From Allobrachymonas sp. (GTDB taxonomy: Bacteria; Pseudomonadota; Gammaproteobacteria; Burkholderiales; Burkholderiaceae_C), in the NCBI GenBank assembly GCA_012036375.1, contig JAAUOI010000022.1, forward strand, positions 1-17,008: a stretch of 17,008 bases of DNA. The letters are read 5' to 3'. Within the stretch, counting starts at the first letter, position 1. Every line of letters starts with the position of its first letter. Below the pieces are notes generated by a model that was given only the letters and a program-made list of their open reading frames with translations, made no database searches and was not told where the DNA came from. Both the position numbers and the translations under genes were made by a program. Shown one piece after another: positions 13,556-17,008 of the stretch.

Positions 13556-14782
13556 ATGTTGACCTGGGACGAAGAAGTCAAACCCGCACTGCAAAACATT
13601 CCATCTGGTGATCGCCTCGCGAGTCACCTGGATGCTTTGCCCTCTCGCTGCAATCGCTCAAGAGCGATTGAGCGAGCGCCGTACTTTGGATGATGGTGCG
13701 CCTGTTCCCGCAAATTTTGCGGCTGTTGCGCAAGCTGCTGATCACACCAACCAAGCCACCACGCATCGCCGCGTGAATGCTGCTGACAAGCGCATCATCA
13801 ACGGCGCGACTGATGTGAACCAGCTGGTGCCCTTCAAATACAAATGGGCTTGGGAAAAATATTTGGCCACTTGCGCGAATCACTGGATGCCACAAGAGAT
13901 CAACATGACGCGCGACATCGCCTTGTGGAAAGATCCCAATGGCCTGACGGATGACGAGCGCCGCTTGATCAAGCGCAATTTGGGATTTTTTGTGACAGCC
14001 GATTCTTTGGCTGCCAACAATATTGTGCTGGGCAGCTATCGCCACATCACTGCGCCTGAATGCCGCCAATTCTTGCTGCGCCAAGCTTTTGAAGAGGCGA
14101 TTCATACCCATGCCTACCAATACATCGTGGAATCGCTGGGCTTGGATGAGAGCGAAATCTTCAATGCTTACCATGAAGTTTCGAGTATTCGCAACAAAGA
14201 TGAATTCTTGATTCCCTTCATTGACACGCTGACCAATCCACATTTCGTCACTGGCACGCCAGAAAATGACCAAAACTCTTGAAGAGCTTGATTGTGTTTG
14301 CCTGTTTGATGGAAGGCTTGTTCTTCTATGTGGGCTTCACGCAGATTCTAGCCTTGGGTCGCCAAAACAAAATGATGGGTGCAGCTGAGCAGTATCAATA
14401 CATCTTGCGCGATGAGTCCATGCACTGCAATTTCGGTATTGATTTGATTAACCAGATCAAGCTGGAGAATCCGCATTTATGGACGGCAGAGTTCAAAGCA
14501 GAAATCAATGCGCTCTTCATGAAGGCCGTTGAGCTTGAGTATGCATACGCTGAAGACACCATGCCGCGTGGCGTGTTGGGCTTGAATGCATCCATGTTTA
14601 AAGGCTATTTGCGCTATATCGCCAATCGCCGTGCGGTGCAAATTGGTTTGGAAGAATTGTTCCCTGGGGAAGAAAATCCTTTCCCATGGATGAGTGAAAT
14701 GATTGACTTGAAGAAAGAACGTAATTTCTTCGAGACACGTGTGATTGAGTACCAATCGGGCGGTGCGCTGTCTTGGGATTGA
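13556..14782 (+). CDS. nrdB: Class Ia ribonucleoside-diphosphate reductase, beta subunit NrdB (two frameshifts)
   Basis: NrdB holds the di-iron centre and tyrosyl radical that drive NrdA. The ATG at 13556 gives the typical MLTWDEEVKPAL start. The reading then moves to another frame somewhere in 13610-13690 (net one extra base, exact site not resolvable). It runs through VNAADKRIINGATDVNQLVPFKYKW and breaks again at the A-run 14272-14275, where TPENDQ should continue KLLKSLIVFACLMEG. Iron ligands are seen in FFVTADSLAANN (Asp), FEEAIHTHAY (Glu, His), MEGLFFYVGF (Glu) and LRDESMH (Glu, His). The radical tyrosine is the Y of HTHAY, four residues after the ligand histidine, as in E. coli. The reconstructed length is about 408 residues, longer than E. 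coli because of a variable N-terminal region of ~75 residues. No separate promoter is evident. Confidence 0.95.
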
Positions 14783-14808
14783 GCTGCGGATTTTGCAGCA
14801 AGTCTTTT
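14783..14808 (+). terminator. Weak hairpin just after nrdB
   Basis: GCTGC-GGATTTT-GCAGC begins right after the nrdB stop and is followed by AAGTCTTTT. The 5-bp stem and short, interrupted T-run make this at best a weak terminator. Confidence 0.3.
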
Positions 14809-14837
14809 GAGGCAGTAAACGGCGAGATTGGTGTTCA

Positions 14838-14871
14838 GACTAGTTAAAGCTCAACATAGAGCTGACTAGTC
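14838..14871. other. Strong imperfect hairpin in the nrdB-histone gap
   Basis: The outer 7-bp arms GACTAGT (14838-14844) and ACTAGTC (14865-14871) pair perfectly, as do the inner arms AGCTC (14848-14852) and GAGCT (14859-14863). An internal bulge of TAA opposite G separates them, and the loop is AACATA. No U-run follows. It could be a transcript-processing site, an operator or part of a small RNA; the sequence does not decide. Confidence 0.55.
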
Positions 14872-14984
14872 AAACCTATTCAGGATGTTGGGTATTTTGT
14901 CCAACGTTTTGAATCGCTTGGTGCACATCCGTGCGCGAAGTGTTTTTACTGTTGATCCGTAAACTAGATCTAGGAGAAACAATC

Positions 14985-15286
14985 ATGGCAACTGCGAAAA
15001 AAGCTCCGGCAAAAAAAGCCGCTGCAAAGAAACCTGCTGCAAAAAAGCAGCAGCTAAGAAACCTGCTGCAAAAAAGTAGCGAAAAAAGCTCCAGCGAAAA
15101 AAGCTGCTGCTAAGAAAGTAGCGAAAAAGCTGCTGCTAAAAAGCCAGCCGCTAAAAGCCTGCTGCTAAAAAAGCCGCTAAAAAGCCTGCTGCTAAGAAAG
15201 CAGCGAAAGCACCCGCTGCCCCTGCGGCGAAGACCACTCTGAACCCGCAGGCAGCATGGCCGTTTCCAACGGCTAGTAAGCCTTAA
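14985..15286 (+). CDS. Histone H1-like lysine/alanine-rich DNA-binding protein (four frameshifts)
   Basis: This small, very basic nucleoid protein would compact or bridge DNA without sequence specificity, like the H1-like proteins of Bordetella and other Burkholderiales. The ATG at 14985 follows a clear AGGAG site. The sequence begins MATAKKAPAKKAAAKKPAAKK and then leaves frame. Adding one A at each of four runs (15041-15046, 15070-15075, 15124-15128, 15153-15156) restores an unbroken run of AAKK/PAAKK-type repeats. The restored protein is about 101 residues and ends KTTLNPQAAWPFPTASKP, a tail I recognise from Burkholderiales homologues. All four defects are missing bases in poly-A runs, so base-calling is the likely cause. 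The number of repeat units varies naturally between strains, so the exact length is uncertain. A strong terminator follows within 20 bp of the stop. Confidence 0.9.
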
Positions 15287-15304
15287 ACAGGTTTTGAGCT
15301 GAAT

Positions 15305-15336
15305 AAAAACCCGCCGCGAAAGTGGCGGGTTTTTTT
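15305..15336. terminator. Rho-independent terminator (bidirectional) after the histone gene
   Basis: AAAAACCCGCC (15305-15315) pairs with GGCGGGTTTTT (15324-15334) across an 8-nt loop, and the T-run continues to 15336. The A5 on the left gives a T-run on the other strand. It can therefore also end the convergent yqaA-like transcript. Confidence 0.92.
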
Positions 15337-15379
15337 ATGGTGGCGCGTGTCAGCTGCTGCTGTTATGACGCCGAGGCAG

Positions 15380-15877
15380 TTAAGAGCCGAGCGAAAGACC
15401 GCCGGGGAAGATCTTGAGCAGAAGTGTCGTCATCACCAAGTAGCGCAAAAATTTTCCAATCAGCATATAGCAGACACAAGGCCAAAATGGCAGACGCAGC
15501 CAACCGGCGACTGCGCACAAGGGATCGCCAACACCGGGCAACCATGACAGTAGGCAGGCTTTAGGCCCGAGCTTTTCCAGCCATTGCAGAGCCTTGAGAT
15601 GCACGCTGTGACCTTTGTATTTGTCAACCGCTTTGTGCGCACCATAACCCATCCACCAATCAATCGCGCCGCCAATCGTGTTGCCTGCTGTAGCCACCAA
15701 AATCGCGGCCCAAAACAATTCAGGATTGAGTTTGATCAAACCAAATACGGCTGGCTCAGAGCCTAGGGGCAAGAGCGTCGCAGAAATGATTGAAATGAAA
15801 AATACAGTGCTCAGGCCGAATTGAGGCAATGCTAACCAAGAGAGCGCGGCGTTGAGCCAATCGGGTAAGTTTTCCAT
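15380..15877 (-). CDS. YqaA/DedA-family (SNARE-associated superfamily) inner-membrane protein
   Basis: The 165-residue product has roughly four hydrophobic segments. Family motifs are LPLGSEPAVFG (36-46), ATAGNTIGGAIDWWMGYGA (62-80) and SWLPGVGDPLCAVAGWLRLPFW (111-132). The glycine-rich GNTIGG plus PGVGDP pattern is typical of YqaA, the small branch of the DedA/VTT superfamily. DedA relatives are linked to lipid translocation and to keeping the proton motive force, but YqaA itself has no settled function. The ATG at 15877 gives MENLPDWLNAALSWLALPQFG; its start is 67 bp from the divergent dusB start. It converges with the histone gene and shares its terminator. It lies outside the nrd operon. 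Confidence 0.85.
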   Translation of the reverse strand: MENLPDWLNAALSWLALPQFGLSTVFFISIISATLLPLGSEPAVFGLIKLNPELFWAAILVATAGNTIGGAIDWWMGYGAHKAVDKYKGHSVHLKALQWLEKLGPKACLLSWLPGVGDPLCAVAGWLRLPFWPCVCYMLIGKFLRYLVMTTLLLKIFPGGLSLGS

Positions 15878-15944
15878 ATCGTGAGAGAAGCTCAGAGTAT
15901 ACTCGTGCCTCTTTTTTCAGCAATTGAATCGCGCCGTATTTCCT

Positions 15945-17008
15945 ATGAACACCGAGCTTTTAGGCCTCAAGATTGGGCACTACCAGCTGCCCAATCCGGT
16001 GTTTGCGGCGCCGATGGCGGGGGTGACGGACTTGCCGTTTCGCAAGCTCTGCAAACATTTGGCGCGGGCTATGCGGTCAGTGAGATGGTGACTTCGCGCA
16101 AGGATTTGTGGGCGAGTCTGAAAACTTCGCGCCGCGCCAATCACGAGGGTGAGAGTGCGCCCATTGCGGTGCAGATCGCAGGCACCGATGCGCAGATGAT
16201 GCATGAGGCTGCGGCCTACAACATCGACAAAGGCGCGCAGATCATCGACATCAACATGGGCTGCCCGACCAAGAAGGTCTGCAACAAATGGGCGGGCTCA
16301 GCCTTGATGCAAGATGAAGCTTTGGCATTAGAAATTATTCAAGCGGTGGTGAAAGCGGCTGAGCCACACAAGGTACCCGTCACGCTCAAGATGCGCACAG
16401 GCTGGTGCGCCACGCATAAAAATGCGCTGAACATTGCATTGGCCGCGCAAGACGCTGGCATTCAAATGCTCACGGTGCACGGCCGCACGCGCGAGCAGGG
16501 CTACAAAGGCCAAGCGGAATATGACACGATGGCTGAGATCAAAGCCGTTTGCGCATCCCGATGGTAGCCAATGGCGATGTGGATTCGCCCGAGAAAGCGA
16601 AGTATGTGCTGACCTACACGGGGGGCGGATGCGGTGATGATTGGCCGCGCGGCGCAAGGCAGGCCGTGGATTTTTCGTGAGATCACACATTTTTTGCAAA
16701 CGGGGCAGCACTTAGCGCCGCCCTTGGTGGCCGAGCTGCGACGCGTGTTGCTCGCACATTTGCTCGAGCATTACGCGCTGTATGGCGAGTTCACCGGCGT
16801 GCGCAGTGCGCGCAAGCATATTGGTTGGTATGTGCGTGAGCTGCCGGGCGGTGAAGCATTTCGCCAGCGGATGAATGCAATTGAGGATGCGCAACTGCAG
16901 CATCAAGCGGTGGCAGATTATTTGGATGAGTTGGCGACAACGATGGATCGCTTGCCAGAGAATCTTGCGCAAGTGATAGAACAAGAAACGATGGAAGAGA
17001 ACGAGGTA
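15945..17008 (+). CDS. dusB: tRNA-dihydrouridine synthase DusB, C-terminus beyond the edge (three frameshifts)
   Basis: Dus enzymes are FMN/NADPH-dependent and reduce specific uridines of tRNA to dihydrouridine. The ATG at 15945 gives MNTELLGLKIGHYQLPNPVF, followed by AAPMAGVTDLPFRKLC. Three indels are inferred: a missing G at 16061-16062 (KHLGAGYAVSEM restored), a missing base near 16549-16555 (before IPMVANGD), and an extra G in the run 16620-16625 (YTGADAVMIGRAAQGRPW restored). Catalytic motifs are NMGCPTKKVCNKWAGSALM with the active-site cysteine, TLKMRTGW, TVHGRTREQGY and the FMN-phosphate site GADAVMIGRAA. The reading is still open at 17008 after about 355 codons, already at or beyond the usual DusB length, so the stop should be close by. 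In many proteobacteria fis follows dusB; here that would be just outside the window. Confidence 0.92.

Noticed and set aside
14272..14275. Programmed ribosomal frameshift in nrdB, nrdA or ffh
   Set aside because: The sites are plain A-runs without a stimulatory pattern shared between genes, the genes are not known to use recoding, and the same defect hits unrelated genes.
15000..15220. Tandem repeat or CRISPR-like array
   Set aside because: The periodicity is codon repetition of AAKK-type lysine/alanine units in the histone gene; no constant repeat with unique spacers.
15881..16060. Plus-strand ORF start upstream of dusB in another frame
   Set aside because: Its first 60 codons are the wrong frame of dusB; the real start at 15945 reads MNTELLGLKIGHY, and the frames join at an indel near 16061.
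1..17008. Search for defence systems, prophage, integrases, IS elements, tRNA or rRNA genes
   Set aside because: No transposase, integrase, toxin-antitoxin, nuclease-helicase defence genes, CRISPR or structural RNA signatures were seen; the gene content is conserved housekeeping.

Overview
The window reads as ordinary chromosomal DNA from a betaproteobacterium of the order Burkholderiales, most likely a member or close relative of the Comamonadaceae. Three things point there: the order ypjD-like / PP0621-like / pilS / pilR / ampD followed by nrdA / nrdB / H1-like histone / yqaA-like / dusB; the histone's C-terminal tail; and short palindromic repeats of a type I associate from memory with Comamonadaceae intergenic DNA. 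By eye the base composition is less GC-rich than is usual for that family; I did not compute it.

Layout. 1-502 (-): 5' part of rfbB (dTDP-glucose 4,6-dehydratase), running off the left edge. 590-2230 (+): a two-gene phospholipid operon, a PlsC-type acyltransferase and a divergent CdsA/YnbB-type phosphatidate cytidylyltransferase. 2326-2872 (+): ruvC. 2972-4884 (-): a small helix-turn-helix protein with its own sigma70 promoter, and ffh, the SRP GTPase. 4918-9902 (+): a tight operon with a CcsA/YpjD-like membrane protein, a small zinc-ribbon protein, the pilS/pilR two-component system for type IV pili and ampD. 9903-10417: the one long gene-free stretch; its right half holds a textbook NrdR-box pair around a sigma70 promoter. 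10418-14782 (+): nrdA and nrdB, class Ia ribonucleotide reductase. 14985-15286 (+): a lysine/alanine-rich histone H1-like protein ended by a strong terminator. 15380-15877 (-): a YqaA-type membrane protein. 15945-17008 (+): dusB, running off the right edge.

A dominant oddity is data quality. Six otherwise well-conserved genes (ruvC, ffh, nrdA, nrdB, the histone, dusB) are each broken by one to four apparent single-base indels, mostly missing A/T bases in homopolymer runs. Several of these genes are essential and their protein sequence continues perfectly in the next frame, so I read them as functional genes with sequencing or assembly errors, not pseudogenes. CDS coordinates for these genes span the whole reconstructed gene.

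I found no undescribed multi-gene system here. The items most worth a second look are a palindromic repeat unit that occurs between genes and also, in frame, inside pilS; the altered catalytic signature of the CdsA-like protein; the NrdR/promoter architecture; and two unexplained hairpin regions around nrdB.
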